Source: Streptomyces anulatus (lineage in GTDB: Bacteria > Actinomycetota > Actinomycetes > Streptomycetales > Streptomycetaceae). From it: 64,000 nt of DNA. This document shows, one piece after another, positions 16,944 through 26,046 of the stretch. The notes under the pieces were generated by a model that saw nothing but the letters and a program-made list of their open reading frames with translations, searched no databases and had not been told where the DNA came from. The stretch covers positions 186,001-250,000 of the forward strand of contig NZ_JOEZ01000007.1 in assembly GCF_000721175.1 (NCBI RefSeq). The letters are read 5' to 3'. The translations under genes and the position numbers were made by a program. Each line of letters opens with the position of its first letter. Position 1 is the first letter of the stretch.

Positions 16944-17621
16944 ATGAGGGGCGAACCCAGTTGCCCGAAGTGCGGTGGCCGGGTCAGGGCGCCCGGTCTC
17001 TTCGCCGACGCCTGGCAGTGCTCCGTGCACGGCCAGGTCCACCCGATGCAGCCGGTCATCCCGCCGAGCGTCGAAGGGCTCGGCGTCGTGGTGCACCGTG
17101 CGCAGGTCCCCGTCTGGATGCCCTGGCCGCTCCCCGTGGGCTGGCTGTTCACCGGCGTGGCCAGCGTGGGCGACGACCGCAGCGGCGGACGCGCGAGCGC
17201 CGTGGCCTGCTCCGGACCCGGTCCGCTGGGCGGGATGGGCGAGCTGCTGCTCGTCGCCGAGGAGCTCGGCGTCGGACTCGGCGCCCGGTACGCCGGAATC
17301 GAGGGCCCGGACCCCGGCCGTCATCTGAACGTCGACTCCGCCCCCGACGCCAAGGTCCACGCCGCCGGCCGCCCCACCCCGCTCTGGCATGTCAGGGACG
17401 TCCCGGAGGACCGCGCCGTCTTCGCGGGCGAGGCGCGGGGGCTGTGGCTCTGGGCGATCCTGTGGCCCGAGCAGTCGGGGCTCCTGATGTACGACGAGCT
17501 GGTGCTGACCGACCTGCGGGACGCCGGGGGGGAGGTGGACCTCGTCCCCTGCGGCGCGCTCACCCCCCGCCTGCTCACCGTCCCCGAGGGGCCGCCCCGA
17601 CAGGCGACGGGCGAGCGGTAG
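16944..17621 (+). CDS. DUF6758 family protein with zinc ribbon
   Basis: A 225-residue Streptomyces-type protein. The N-terminus has a zinc-ribbon pattern (CPKCGG, then WQCSVHG), followed by a globular domain with VPVWMPWPLPVGWLFTGVASVGDD. ATG at 16944 has GGGGAGG about 15-20 nt upstream. The AT-rich palindrome lies just ahead. Function unknown. Confidence 0.75.
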   Translation: MRGEPSCPKCGGRVRAPGLFADAWQCSVHGQVHPMQPVIPPSVEGLGVVVHRAQVPVWMPWPLPVGWLFTGVASVGDDRSGGRASAVACSGPGPLGGMGELLLVAEELGVGLGARYAGIEGPDPGRHLNVDSAPDAKVHAAGRPTPLWHVRDVPEDRAVFAGEARGLWLWAILWPEQSGLLMYDELVLTDLRDAGGEVDLVPCGALTPRLLTVPEGPPRQATGER

Positions 17622-17720
17622 ATCACGCCGGACCGGGGGCGGTCACGACCGGACGCGCGGTGTGCGGCGGTTATCCTTGAGCGGTCCCCCGTCCGCCCGC
17701 GAGCCCCGGAGTCAAGCGTC

Positions 17721-18587
17721 GTGCGCATCGATCTGCACACCCACTCCACCGCGTCGGACGGCACGGACACCCCCGCCGAGCTGGTCGCGAACGCCGCCGC
17801 CGCGGGGCTGGACGTCGTCGCGCTCACCGACCACGACACCGTGGGCGGCCACCAGCAGGCCATCGACGCGCTGCCCGCGGGGCTCACCCTCGTCACCGGC
17901 GCCGAACTCTCCTGCCGCGTCGACGGCGTGGGCATGCATTTGCTGGCGTACCTCTTCGACCCCGCCGACGCCGAGCTGGAGCGCGCGCGCGAACTCGTGC
18001 GCGACGACCGGGTGCCGCGCGCCCAGGAGATGGTCCGCAAGCTGCGCGCCCTCGACGTCCCCATCACCTGGGAGCAGGTCGCCCGCATCGCCGGGGACGG
18101 CTCGGTCGGCCGGCCGCACGTCGCCGCCGCCCTCGTCGAACTCGGCGTCGTGCCCACCGTCTCCGACGCCTTCACGCCCGACTGGCTGGGCAACGGCGGC
18201 CGGGCGTACGCCGAGAAGCACGAGTTCGACCCCTTCGAGGCCGTCCGCCTGGTGAAGGCGGCGGGCGGGGTCACCGTCTTCGCCCACCCGGCCGCCGTGA
18301 AACGCGGCGCGGTCGTCCCCGAGTCCACGATCGCCGCGCTCGCCGACGCCGGCCTCGACGGCGTCGAGGTCGACCACGTGGACCACGACGAGCCGGCCCG
18401 GGCCCGGCTGCGCGGCCTCGCCCGCGAACTGGGGCTGCTCACGACGGGCTCCAGCGACTACCACGGCAGCCGGAAGTCCGTCCAGCTCGGCGCGTGCACC
18501 ACCGACCCCGAGATCTACGGTGAGATCACCCGGCGCGCCACGGGAGCCTTCCCGGTGCCGGGCGCCGGCGGAGCCGCCCGCAGCTAG
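17721..18587 (+). CDS. PHP-domain phosphoesterase (RNase AM/YciV-like)
   Basis: A 288-residue metal-dependent phosphoesterase. The metal ligands are visible: DLHTHSTASDG (4-14), DHD (about 39-41), the His in VFAHPAA and the terminal SSDYHGS. The family includes the E. coli enzyme RNase AM, which trims 5' ends and hydrolyses pAp. GTG start at 17721. Its stop codon lies in a CTAG that borders a repeat element (18588 onward). Confidence 0.88.
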   Translation: MRIDLHTHSTASDGTDTPAELVANAAAAGLDVVALTDHDTVGGHQQAIDALPAGLTLVTGAELSCRVDGVGMHLLAYLFDPADAELERARELVRDDRVPRAQEMVRKLRALDVPITWEQVARIAGDGSVGRPHVAAALVELGVVPTVSDAFTPDWLGNGGRAYAEKHEFDPFEAVRLVKAAGGVTVFAHPAAVKRGAVVPESTIAALADAGLDGVEVDHVDHDEPARARLRGLARELGLLTTGSSDYHGSRKSVQLGACTTDPEIYGEITRRATGAFPVPGAGGAARS

Positions 18588-18686
18588 GGCGTGTTTCGAA
18601 AGTCCCGCCTGCTCGGCGACGCCTGGCACGCACGCTCGCCGCGTTGTCGGGATCACCCCGGTACATCCAGTATCGGGGCGACCCTC
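18588..18686. repeat. partial copy A of a CTAG-flanked miniature element
   Basis: After the CTAG that contains the upstream stop codon (18584-18587) comes GGCGTGTTTCGAAAG, then about 98 bp ending where marC-like coding begins. The last 38 bp (18649-18686) are identical, inverted, to 36596-36633. CCTGGCACGCACGCT inside it also occurs, inverted, in the 14200 element. The far terminus is missing. I infer a truncated MITE of the IS5/IS427 kind. Confidence 0.65.
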
Positions 18687-19286
18687 GACGTCGCTGTCTT
18701 CGGATCCCTTTTCCTCACCCTATTTGTGATCATGGACCCGCCCGGGATCACGCCGATCTTCCTCGCCCTCACCGCGGGCCGCCCCGCCAAGGTGCAGCGC
18801 AAGATGGCGCTCCAGGCGGTCACGGTCGCCTTCGGTGTGATCGCCGTCTTCGGTCTGCTCGGTCAGCAGATCCTCGACTATCTGCATGTCTCCGTGCCCG
18901 CGCTGATGATCGCGGGCGGACTCCTGCTGCTGCTCATCGCGCTCGACCTGCTGACCGGCAAGACGGACGAGCCGACGCAGACCAAGGACGTCAACGTGGC
19001 GCTCGTACCCCTGGGCATGCCGCTGCTGGCCGGCCCCGGCGCGATCGTCTCGGTCATCCTCGCGGTGCAGCACGCCGACGGTCTCGGCGGCCGGCTCTCG
19101 GTGTGGTCCGCGATCGTCGCCATGCACGTGGTGCTCTGGCTGACCATGCGCTACTCGCTGGTCATCATCCGCGTGATCAAGGACGGCGGCGTGGTCCTGG
19201 TGACCCGGCTCGCGGGCATGATGCTCTCCGCCATCGCCGTCCAGCAGATCATCAACGGCGTCACCCAGGTCATCCAGGACTCCTGA
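18591..19286 (+). CDS. MarC family integral membrane protein with altered N-terminus
   Basis: The conserved MarC protein begins at DVAVFGSLFLTLFVIMDPPG (18687) and continues through six helices, including VALVPLGMPLLAGPGAIVS. Its usual start codon is absent: the bases before it are repeat element. The only in-frame start before the first helix is GTG at 18591, inside the repeat, giving a 231-residue product with about 32 foreign residues. An internal ATG at 18733 would cut the first helix. Function of MarC proteins is unknown despite the old multiple-resistance name. Confidence 0.8.
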   Translation: MFRKSRLLGDAWHARSPRCRDHPGTSSIGATLDVAVFGSLFLTLFVIMDPPGITPIFLALTAGRPAKVQRKMALQAVTVAFGVIAVFGLLGQQILDYLHVSVPALMIAGGLLLLLIALDLLTGKTDEPTQTKDVNVALVPLGMPLLAGPGAIVSVILAVQHADGLGGRLSVWSAIVAMHVVLWLTMRYSLVIIRVIKDGGVVLVTRLAGMMLSAIAVQQIINGVTQVIQDS

Positions 19287-19316
19287 GACCCCCGCGGCTC
19301 GCGCCCAGGCACCACA

Positions 19317-19349
19317 GCGCCCCCGCACGGACGTTCCGTGCGGGGGCGC
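19317..19349. terminator. terminator hairpin after marC
   Basis: A 13-bp perfect stem (GCGCCCCCGCACG, 19317-19329, with 19337-19349) and a 7-nt loop lie between converging genes. Confidence 0.8.
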
Positions 19350-19418
19350 TTCGTCTCTGGCGGCGCAATGCGGTGAGGTCCTTCAGGACCTCATCAGGCG
19401 TCATGAGCCCATGGAGCG

Positions 19419-19571
19419 TTACGAAGCCGAGCTGTCGGCCGGCCGGATGTAGATGCGCCGGCCCACAGATGCGGCCTGCTGCACGATCCGGTTGACGGAG
19501 GCCGCGTCCACGACGGTGCTGTCCACGGCGGTACCGTCGACGTCGTCGAGTCGCATGATCTCGAAGCGCAT
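19419..19571 (-). CDS. small conserved hypothetical protein
   Basis: A 50-residue ORF that begins MRFEIMRLDDVDGTAVDST and ends RRIYIRPADSSAS. GAAGGGAAG precedes the ATG at 19571. Codon use follows the GC3 bias of real genes, and the protein has a regular strand/helix pattern. Function unknown; it lies between the marC terminator and the divergent NYN gene. Confidence 0.65.
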   Translation of the reverse strand: MRFEIMRLDDVDGTAVDSTVVDAASVNRIVQQAASVGRRIYIRPADSSAS

Positions 19572-19778
19572 AGGGCTTCCCTTCGTCCGATCCTCCTGCT
19601 GGAGAACTACTGGCGCCGGTGGGGCGTCCCACCGGCAAGACTAGGAACGCGAGGCTTCCCTCGCGTTCCACGGGGGTTACAACGGCTTGCCCCCTGCAAA
19701 CATTCCCTACGCTAAGGAAATTTTTTGGATGTCTAAGTACCCTTCGGTAGCCACACCATCACAGACCATGAGGTCCGC

Positions 19779-20690
19779 ATGAACGAGGCGGACCCGCAGG
19801 CCATCGGCGGAGCCGGCCTCGCCGCCCGCCTGGACCGCACCAACGAGCTGCTCCAGCGCATGCTCATCGAGGTCTCCAAGACCCCGTCGACGCACGCCAT
19901 CTTCGTCGACGCCGGCTATGTGTACGCCGCGGCCGGGCTGCTCGTCACCGGCACCGAGGACCGGCGCTCCTTCGACCTCGACGCCGAAGGGCTGATCGAG
20001 GCCTTCATCGACAAGGCCCGCACGATCTTCGCGGACAGCAGGCTGCTGCGCGTCTACTGGTACGACGGGGCCCGGCGCCGCATCCACACCACCGAGCAGC
20101 AGGCCATCGCCGAACTCCCCGACGTCAAGGTGCGGCTCGGCAACCTCAACGCCAACAACCAGCAGAAGGGCGTCGACTCGCTCATCCGCACCGACCTCGA
20201 ATCCCTCGCCCGGCACCGCGCCATCAGCGACGCGGCGCTCGTCGGCGGCGACGAGGACCTGGTCTCGGCGGTCGAGGCGGCCCAGGGCTACGGGGCGCGC
20301 GTGCACCTCTGGGGCATCGAGGCCGCCGAAGGGCGCAACCAGGCCGAGCCGCTGCTGTGGGAGGTCGACAGCCAGCGCACCTTCGAACTCGACTTCTGCC
20401 GCCCCTACGTCACCCGGCGGCCCGTCACCACCTACGAGGACGACTCCCCGGCCCCCTCCCGGGAGGACGTCCGCTTCGTCGGCGCGCAGATCGCGGCCGC
20501 CTGGCTCGCCGCCCGGGGCCGGGAATCCCTCGCCGACCTGCTGCCAGGACACCCCTACCTGCCGGGCTCCGTCGACCAGGACCTGCTGGTGGAGGCGGAA
20601 CGCCTGCTCCAGCACTCGCTGCGGGGCCACGCGCATCTGCGGCGGGCGCTCCGCGACGGCTTCTGGCAGCACCTGCAGTCGCAGTACTGA
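19779..20690 (+). CDS. NYN (PIN-like) domain protein
   Basis: A 303-residue protein. The NYN nuclease fold shows its acidic residues in AIFVDAGYVY, KGVDSLIRTDL and VGGDEDLVSAVEAAQ. A C-terminal region of about 90 residues (ADLLPGHPYLPGSVDQDLL...) is of OST-HTH/unknown type. NYN proteins are candidate RNases. The ATG at 19779 lies 4 nt after AGGT. The upstream 207 bp includes an AT-rich stretch (around 19718-19738) that may hold the promoter. Confidence 0.8.
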   Translation: MNEADPQAIGGAGLAARLDRTNELLQRMLIEVSKTPSTHAIFVDAGYVYAAAGLLVTGTEDRRSFDLDAEGLIEAFIDKARTIFADSRLLRVYWYDGARRRIHTTEQQAIAELPDVKVRLGNLNANNQQKGVDSLIRTDLESLARHRAISDAALVGGDEDLVSAVEAAQGYGARVHLWGIEAAEGRNQAEPLLWEVDSQRTFELDFCRPYVTRRPVTTYEDDSPAPSREDVRFVGAQIAAAWLAARGRESLADLLPGHPYLPGSVDQDLLVEAERLLQHSLRGHAHLRRALRDGFWQHLQSQY

Positions 20691-20737
20691 CGGGACGGGA
20701 GGTGGGAGGCCGAGCCCGGCGGGCCGCCGGGGGTGCG

Positions 20738-21595
20738 TCAGACGGTCTGCAGTCCGTCCCAGAACGCGGCCAGCGCCTTCGCGGTCTCGTGCGGGCGGGC
20801 GGTGTTGGGGGAGTGCTCGGCGCCGGCGATCGTGGTGCGGCGGGCGCCTAGCCGCCGCGCCATGGAGTCGAACAGCTCCACCGGCCAGACGTCGTCGCGC
20901 TCCCCGGACAGGACGTGGACGGGCAGCCCGACGGCGGCCAGCTCGTCCACCCGGTCCGGTTCGGCGGTCAGCTGGGCCCCGGTGGCGATCAACTGGGCCG
21001 GGTGGTGGGCGAGCCAGCGCCGGCGCATGTCCGCACCGTCGCCGGTGTCCGCGTCCTGCGGGGGATCCAGCGCCTGCATCGCCTGCCACACCTCGTCCAT
21101 GGACAGCACGGCCAGCGCGTCGCTCAGCATCTTCACCTTGTCCCGCTGGGCCGCGACGACCATGGCGGGACCCGAGGACATCAGCGTCAGCGAGCGGAAC
21201 GGGGTGGCGTCCAGCAGGACGGCGGCGCGGGCGATCTGGCCGCCGAGCGAGTGCCCGAGCAGGTGCAGCTCTCCGTCGCCGCCGCCCAGGGCGGCCACCT
21301 GGGCCAGCACGTCACGGGCCAACTCGACCTGGGCGTAACCCTCCTGACGGTCCGTCCCCTGGGACTCGTACTGCCCCCGGCCGTCCACGGCGACCACCCG
21401 GTAGCCCGCCGCGCACAGCGGTTCCAGCAGGGCGATGAAGTCCTCCTTGCTGCCGGTGTATCCGGGCAGCAGCAGGGCGGTGGCCCGTGCCGGGGTACGC
21501 GGTACGGCGTCCAGGACGGCGAAGTCGCCGCGCTCGGTGCCAAGGACACGGGCGACGGCGCAGGGCGGCGGGGTGAAGGTGGGCGGGCGGCTCAT
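20738..21595 (-). CDS. alpha/beta hydrolase
   Basis: A 285-residue hydrolase. The oxyanion strand is LLLPGYTGSKEDF, the nucleophile elbow is LLGHSLGGQ, the acid is likely in LSGERDDVWP and the His in GAEHSPN. No signal peptide. The substrate is not evident. Confidence 0.85.
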   Translation of the reverse strand: MSRPPTFTPPPCAVARVLGTERGDFAVLDAVPRTPARATALLLPGYTGSKEDFIALLEPLCAAGYRVVAVDGRGQYESQGTDRQEGYAQVELARDVLAQVAALGGGDGELHLLGHSLGGQIARAAVLLDATPFRSLTLMSSGPAMVVAAQRDKVKMLSDALAVLSMDEVWQAMQALDPPQDADTGDGADMRRRWLAHHPAQLIATGAQLTAEPDRVDELAAVGLPVHVLSGERDDVWPVELFDSMARRLGARRTTIAGAEHSPNTARPHETAKALAAFWDGLQTV

Positions 21596-21688
21596 ACGGC
21601 GAGGCTATCGCCGTCGCCCCCGTCCTGACGTCACCGGGCGGCTCTCCCGGCGGCACCCGGGCAGGTCCGGGCAGCTCCGGGCAGCGAA

Positions 21689-21726
21689 ACGGCCCCGGCC
21701 CCCGCGTGTGCGGGGGCCGGGGCCGT
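21689..21726. terminator. terminator of the DEAD-box helicase gene
   Basis: A 17-bp perfect stem, ACGGCCCCGGCCCCCGC (21689-21705) with its complement (21710-21726), and a GTGT loop, 25 bp beyond the helicase stop. Confidence 0.8.
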
Positions 21727-21751
21727 TCGTGCTGCGGTGTCGCCGGGAGCG

Positions 21752-24043
21752 TCAGCTCTCGGTCGTCGTCGCCGACGCCTTGCCCGCCGGGCGGGTGGCA
21801 CGGCGGCGGCGCGGCTTCGTCTCGGCGGCGGCCTCGCTCACCACGGCCTCGGCCTCGGAGACCACGGCGGCCTCCTGGCTCGCGGTCGAGGTGACGCTGC
21901 GGGTGGCACGGCGGCGGCGCGGCTTGGCGTCCGCCTCGGCGGCCGGGGCCTCGACGACGGGCTGCTCGGTGGCGACGGCCTTGGAGGGGGCCTTCTCGGC
22001 GGCCTTCTCCGCGGTCTCCGCCGTGTCCGCCTTCGCCCGGGACTTCGTCGTCCTGGTCGCCCGGGCCTTCGGCTCGGCCGACGTGGCCGCGGCCTTCGGC
22101 TCGGACTTCGCCTTCGTCGTGGCGTGGGCCGGACGACGACGCGTCTTCATCTCGGGCTCCGGCTCGGCGGCCGGGGCGATCTGGAAGTCGACCTCGTCGG
22201 CCGGCTTCACGATCCGGGTGCGGCGGCGCGGCTTGACGGCCTTCGGCTCGGCGACCGGCTCCGCGATGCCCGCGGCGCCCGCCACGGTCTGGAACTCGGC
22301 CGGGGCCGGGGCGGCGGCCGGAGCCGCGGCGGCGGGCGAAGCCGTCTCCTCGGTCACCGGCTTCACCGCGGCACGGCTGCGACGACGGCGCGGCTTGGTC
22401 TCCGCCACGGTCTCCGCGACCGGCTCGGCCACGGGTGCGGCCTCGGCCACGGGTGCGGCCTCGGCCACCGGGGCGGGAACCACGGGGGCCTCGGCGACCG
22501 CCACGGCCGCCTCGGCGACAGCCTCGGTGGCGCTGAGGCGGGTACGGCGGCGGCGGCGCGGCGTACGCGGCGCGTCGGAGGCCTCGTCACCTGCCGGGGT
22601 GACCGGGGCGGCCTCCTTGGCGGGTGCGGGCACCGTCGCGGCGCCCTCCTCCGCGGCGGACCCGCCACGGGTGCGGCGGCGCTGACGCGGCGTACGGGTG
22701 CGCGGCTCGCGCTCCTCACGGGCGGCCGGGGCCGGGGCGGCGGCCTTGCGGCCACGGCCGCCGGTCTCGCCGAGGTCCTCGACCTCCTCCGCGCGCAGAC
22801 CGGCACGGGTCCGCTCGGCGCGCGGCAGCACACCCTTGGTGCCCGCCGGGATGCCGAGCTCCTCGAAGAGGTGCGGCGAGGTGGAGTACGTCTCCGGCGG
22901 GTCCGGGAACTTCAGGTCGAGGGCCTTGTTGATCAGCTGCCAGCGCGGGATGTCGTCCCAGTCGACCAGCGTGATCGCGATGCCCTTGGCGCCCGCGCGG
23001 CCGGTGCGGCCGATGCGGTGGAGGTAGGTCTTCTCGTCCTCCGGCGACTGGTAGTTGATGACGTGGGTCACACCCTCGACATCGATACCGCGCGCGGCGA
23101 CGTCGGTGCAGACCAGGACGTCGACCTTGCCGTTGCGGAAGGCGCGCAGCGCCTGCTCGCGGGCGCCCTGGCCGAGGTCGCCGTGGACGGCGCCGGAGGC
23201 GAAGCCGCGCTTCTCCAGCTGCTCGGCGATGTCGGCGGCCGTGCGCTTCGTACGACAGAAGATCATCGCGAGCCCGCGGCCGTCGGCCTGGAGGATGCGG
23301 GAGAGCATCTCCGGCTTGTCCATGTTGTGCGCGCGGTAGACGTGCTGGACCGTGTTCTTCACGGTCGTGCCCTCGTCGTCGGGCGACGTGGCGTTGATGT
23401 GCGTCGGCTGCGACATGTAGCGGCGCGCGAGGCTGATGACGGCACCGGGCATGGTGGCCGAGAACAGCATCGTCTGACGCTTGGGCGGCAGCATCGTGAT
23501 GATGCGCTCGACGTCGGGCAGGAAGCCCAGGTCCAGCATCTCGTCGGCCTCGTCGAGGACGAGCCCGCGGATGTGGGAGAGGTCGAGCTTGCGCTGGCCC
23601 GCCAGGTCCAGCAGACGGCCCGGGGTGCCGACGATCACGTCGACGCCCTTCTTGAGGGCCTCGACCTGGGGCTCGTACGCCCGGCCGCCGTAGATCGCGA
23701 GAACGCGGACGTTACGGACCTTGCCGGCCGTGAGCAGGTCGTTGGTGACCTGCTGGCACAGCTCGCGGGTGGGGACGACGACGAGTGCCTGCGGCGCGTC
23801 GGTCAGCTGCTCGGGGGTGGCGCGGCCCGCCTCGACGTCGGCGGGGACGGTCACGCGCTCCAGGAGCGGGAGACCGAAGCCGAGCGTCTTGCCGGTGCCG
23901 GTCTTGGCCTGGCCGATGACGTCGGAGCCGGAGAGGGCTACGGGGAGCGTCAGCTCCTGGATGGGGAAGGGGGACATGATGCCGACTGCCTCGAGGGCTT
24001 CGGCCGTCTCGGAAAGAACACCGAGGTCGCGGAACGTAGTCAG
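21752..24043 (-). CDS. rhlE: DEAD-box RNA helicase with long basic repeat tail
   Basis: A 763-residue helicase if begun at CTG 24043. Motifs run in order: Q motif (LTTFRDLGVL...MSPFPIQ), Walker A AKTGTGKT, DEAD, SAT, and HRIGRTGRAG. After about residue 430 comes an Ala/Pro/Glu-rich tail with seven or so basic blocks such as KPRRRRATR. No ATG, GTG or TTG lies upstream in frame; the first ATG (23977) would remove the Q-motif phenylalanine. GAAGAGGCAG sits just before the CTG. Orthologue of Rv3211. The upstream 24044-24428 gap holds a long, foldable leader (for example TGAGGGG/CCCCTCA at 24174-24188). Confidence 0.85.
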   Translation of the reverse strand: MTTFRDLGVLSETAEALEAVGIMSPFPIQELTLPVALSGSDVIGQAKTGTGKTLGFGLPLLERVTVPADVEAGRATPEQLTDAPQALVVVPTRELCQQVTNDLLTAGKVRNVRVLAIYGGRAYEPQVEALKKGVDVIVGTPGRLLDLAGQRKLDLSHIRGLVLDEADEMLDLGFLPDVERIITMLPPKRQTMLFSATMPGAVISLARRYMSQPTHINATSPDDEGTTVKNTVQHVYRAHNMDKPEMLSRILQADGRGLAMIFCRTKRTAADIAEQLEKRGFASGAVHGDLGQGAREQALRAFRNGKVDVLVCTDVAARGIDVEGVTHVINYQSPEDEKTYLHRIGRTGRAGAKGIAITLVDWDDIPRWQLINKALDLKFPDPPETYSTSPHLFEELGIPAGTKGVLPRAERTRAGLRAEEVEDLGETGGRGRKAAAPAPAAREEREPRTRTPRQRRRTRGGSAAEEGAATVPAPAKEAAPVTPAGDEASDAPRTPRRRRRTRLSATEAVAEAAVAVAEAPVVPAPVAEAAPVAEAAPVAEPVAETVAETKPRRRRSRAAVKPVTEETASPAAAAPAAAPAPAEFQTVAGAAGIAEPVAEPKAVKPRRRTRIVKPADEVDFQIAPAAEPEPEMKTRRRPAHATTKAKSEPKAAATSAEPKARATRTTKSRAKADTAETAEKAAEKAPSKAVATEQPVVEAPAAEADAKPRRRRATRSVTSTASQEAAVVSEAEAVVSEAAAETKPRRRRATRPAGKASATTTES

Positions 24044-24428
24044 GGTGCTGCCTCTTCTGTGAGACGCGGTCCGAGGCGAACGCTGGGGGTCGTACCGTGC
24101 CGGGGTTGGTCATCCGGCCGTGGATGGGCCGGGTGGCGCGGGACCACTGCCGTCGCTCGAGCGCTCGTGCCGCTGAGGGGGCCCCTCATCTGCAGTCGTA
24201 CGTGTCGTACGCACCGCGTGGAGGGCTGTCGGGTCGGAGCCGATCGGGCCACCGACCGGGCATCCTCATTCAAAGGGCGCGCCTCTGACACAGCACAGTG
24301 CTCAGTAGGCGCATTACCACTGTACCCCGGATTCGCGCATGTGTGTCGGACGAATTCATCGGAACGGTATGAGGTCCCCGGCTGACCAGGCCCTTCGGCC
24401 CGGTGCGGAGCGGGCTATCGTTCCGTTC

Positions 24429-25175
24429 ATGGAGACGCCTGACCACGCCACTGAGACCCCCGCCGAAGCTTCCGGAGCCACCGGGATCGCCGCCCAGGAC
24501 TGGGCCACCGCGGCCGCCGACCCGCAGTACCGCGCCGCGGTCGTGGACCTGCTCGGCGCGCTCGCCTACGGAGAGCTGGCGGCCTTCGAGCGGCTGGCCG
24601 AGGACGCGAAGCTCGCGCCGACCCTCGGGGACAAGGCGGAACTGGCGAAGATGGCCGCCGCCGAGTTCCACCACTTCGAGCAGCTCAACCAGCGGCTCAC
24701 CGCCGTGGACGAGGACCCGACCGCCGCGATGGAGCCGTTCGCCAAGGCGCTCGACGACTTCCACCGCCAGACGGCGCCGTCCGACTGGCTGGAGGGCCTG
24801 GTCAAGGCGTACGTCGGCGACTCGATCGCGAGCGACTTCTACCGCGAGGTCGCGGCCCGGCTGGACACCGACACCCGGTCCCTGGTCCTGTCCGTGCTCG
24901 ACGACACGGGCCACGGGAACTTCGCCGTGGAGAAGGTGCGCGCCGCGATCGAGGCCGACCCGCGGCTCGGCGGGCGGCTCGCGCTGTGGGCGCGCCGGCT
25001 GATGGGCGAGGCGCTGTCGCAGGCCCAGCGGGTGGTCGCCGACCGTGACGCCCTCTCGACGATGCTGGTGGGCGGCGTCGCGGACGGCTTCGACCTGGCC
25101 GAGGTGGGCCGGATGTTCTCCCGGATCACCGAGGCCCACACCAAGCGGATGGCCGCACTGGGCCTGGCCGCGTAA
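24429..25175 (+). CDS. ferritin-like fold protein
   Basis: A 248-residue all-helical protein of the actinobacterial ferritin-like family (Rv3210c type), related to MiaE-like hydroxylases. Candidate iron ligands are in AYGELAAFERLAED and AAAEFHHFEQLNQ. ATG at 24429. It lies divergently from the helicase, as in mycobacteria. Enzymatic role unproven. Confidence 0.75.
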   Translation: METPDHATETPAEASGATGIAAQDWATAAADPQYRAAVVDLLGALAYGELAAFERLAEDAKLAPTLGDKAELAKMAAAEFHHFEQLNQRLTAVDEDPTAAMEPFAKALDDFHRQTAPSDWLEGLVKAYVGDSIASDFYREVAARLDTDTRSLVLSVLDDTGHGNFAVEKVRAAIEADPRLGGRLALWARRLMGEALSQAQRVVADRDALSTMLVGGVADGFDLAEVGRMFSRITEAHTKRMAALGLAA

Positions 25176-25200
25176 CACCGCGCCGCCGCCCGACACCGCG

Positions 25201-25476
25201 CTACCGGGCCGCCGCCGCTGACCGGCCGAGGCGGCCGCCGCGTGGTCGGATCAGGAGCGACAGCGTCACCGCCCCGACGGACACGGCTCCGATCAGCGTC
25301 GCCAGGGCATGGCCGGGACCGAGCGCGGCCTGCGTCAGATACGCGCCGAACAGGGCACCCAGGGCACCGGTGAGATATACCGCACGGCCGGACGGCAGGC
25401 GGTCGGCCAGTGATCGGATCGCCGCCCAGGACAGGGCGAGTCCGAGCACGGCGGCGCCGAAGGATTCCCAGATCAC
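25201..25476 (-). CDS. small integral membrane protein
   Basis: A 91-residue protein with three likely helices (SFGAAVLGLALSWAAI, YLTGALGALFGAYLTQAAL, LATLIGAVSVGAVTLSLLI) and a basic C-terminus. GTG at 25476 follows GAGGTG. It converges with the ferritin-like gene. Function unknown. Confidence 0.65.
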   Translation of the reverse strand: MIWESFGAAVLGLALSWAAIRSLADRLPSGRAVYLTGALGALFGAYLTQAALGPGHALATLIGAVSVGAVTLSLLIRPRGGRLGRSAAAAR

Positions 25477-25615
25477 AGATCACCTCGCGGGGGTGTGCGG
25501 GGCGGGCAAATCGGTCGTAGGCGGTACTACCCCCTGCCTGCGGAGAGCAACCCTCCAGCGGCCCGTTCCGACCCGTCCGTTCACCTCACGCCGTGGGAGC
25601 GGCCCCGTACACGAC

Positions 25616-25659
25616 GCAGGAGCGGCCCGGCGGGGAAAACCCCGCCGGGCCGCTCCTGC
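25616..25659. terminator. very strong terminator after the DUF3107 gene
   Basis: A 20-bp perfect stem (25616-25635 with 25640-25659) closed by an AAAA loop, 19 bp beyond the DUF3107 stop. Confidence 0.85.
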
Positions 25660-25678
25660 GATCAACGCGTCCGGTGGA

Positions 25679-25906
25679 CTACAGCGTCCCGAACCCCACC
25701 CGCCGGGTGGTCGGCTCACCGATCTCCACATACGCGATCCGGTCGGCCGGCACCAGGACCTTGCGGCCCTTCTCGTCCGTGAGGCTGAGCAGCTCAGCCT
25801 TGCCGCCCAGTGCCGCGGCGACCGCGCTCTCGACGTCCTCGGCGGAAAGCCCGCTCTCCAGCACGATCTCGCGGGGCGTGTGCTGCACCCCGATCTTGAC
25901 CTCCAC
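25679..25906 (-). CDS. DUF3107 domain-containing protein
   Basis: A 75-residue protein (VEVKIGVQHTPREIVLESGL...) of the TB9.4 family. GTG at 25906 has GGAGGG eight nt upstream, so the longer upstream frame is rejected. Beside a TetR gene as in mycobacteria. Function unknown. Confidence 0.88.
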   Translation of the reverse strand: MEVKIGVQHTPREIVLESGLSAEDVESAVAAALGGKAELLSLTDEKGRKVLVPADRIAYVEIGEPTTRRVGFGTL

Positions 25907-26046
25907 GGCTATGTCCCTCCGACGGTCAGTCCCTGCGCGGCGAACCGCGCCGTACGCAGCCACATTAGCCCGGCGGGAGCGGCCCTCAGGGCCCGACCGG
26001 CAACGCCCGCAGCGAACACGGCGTCACCCGTCCCGTCACGGAGGGC

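Noticed and set aside
17721..18587. PHP protein as a DNA polymerase proofreading domain
   Set aside because: The 288-residue protein stands alone and has the YciV-type length and motifs, with no polymerase domain nearby.
21737..24385. 882-codon open frame antisense to the DEAD-box helicase
   Set aside because: Its codon positions mirror the helicase's GC3 bias and it has no domain; high-GC DNA opens such frames.
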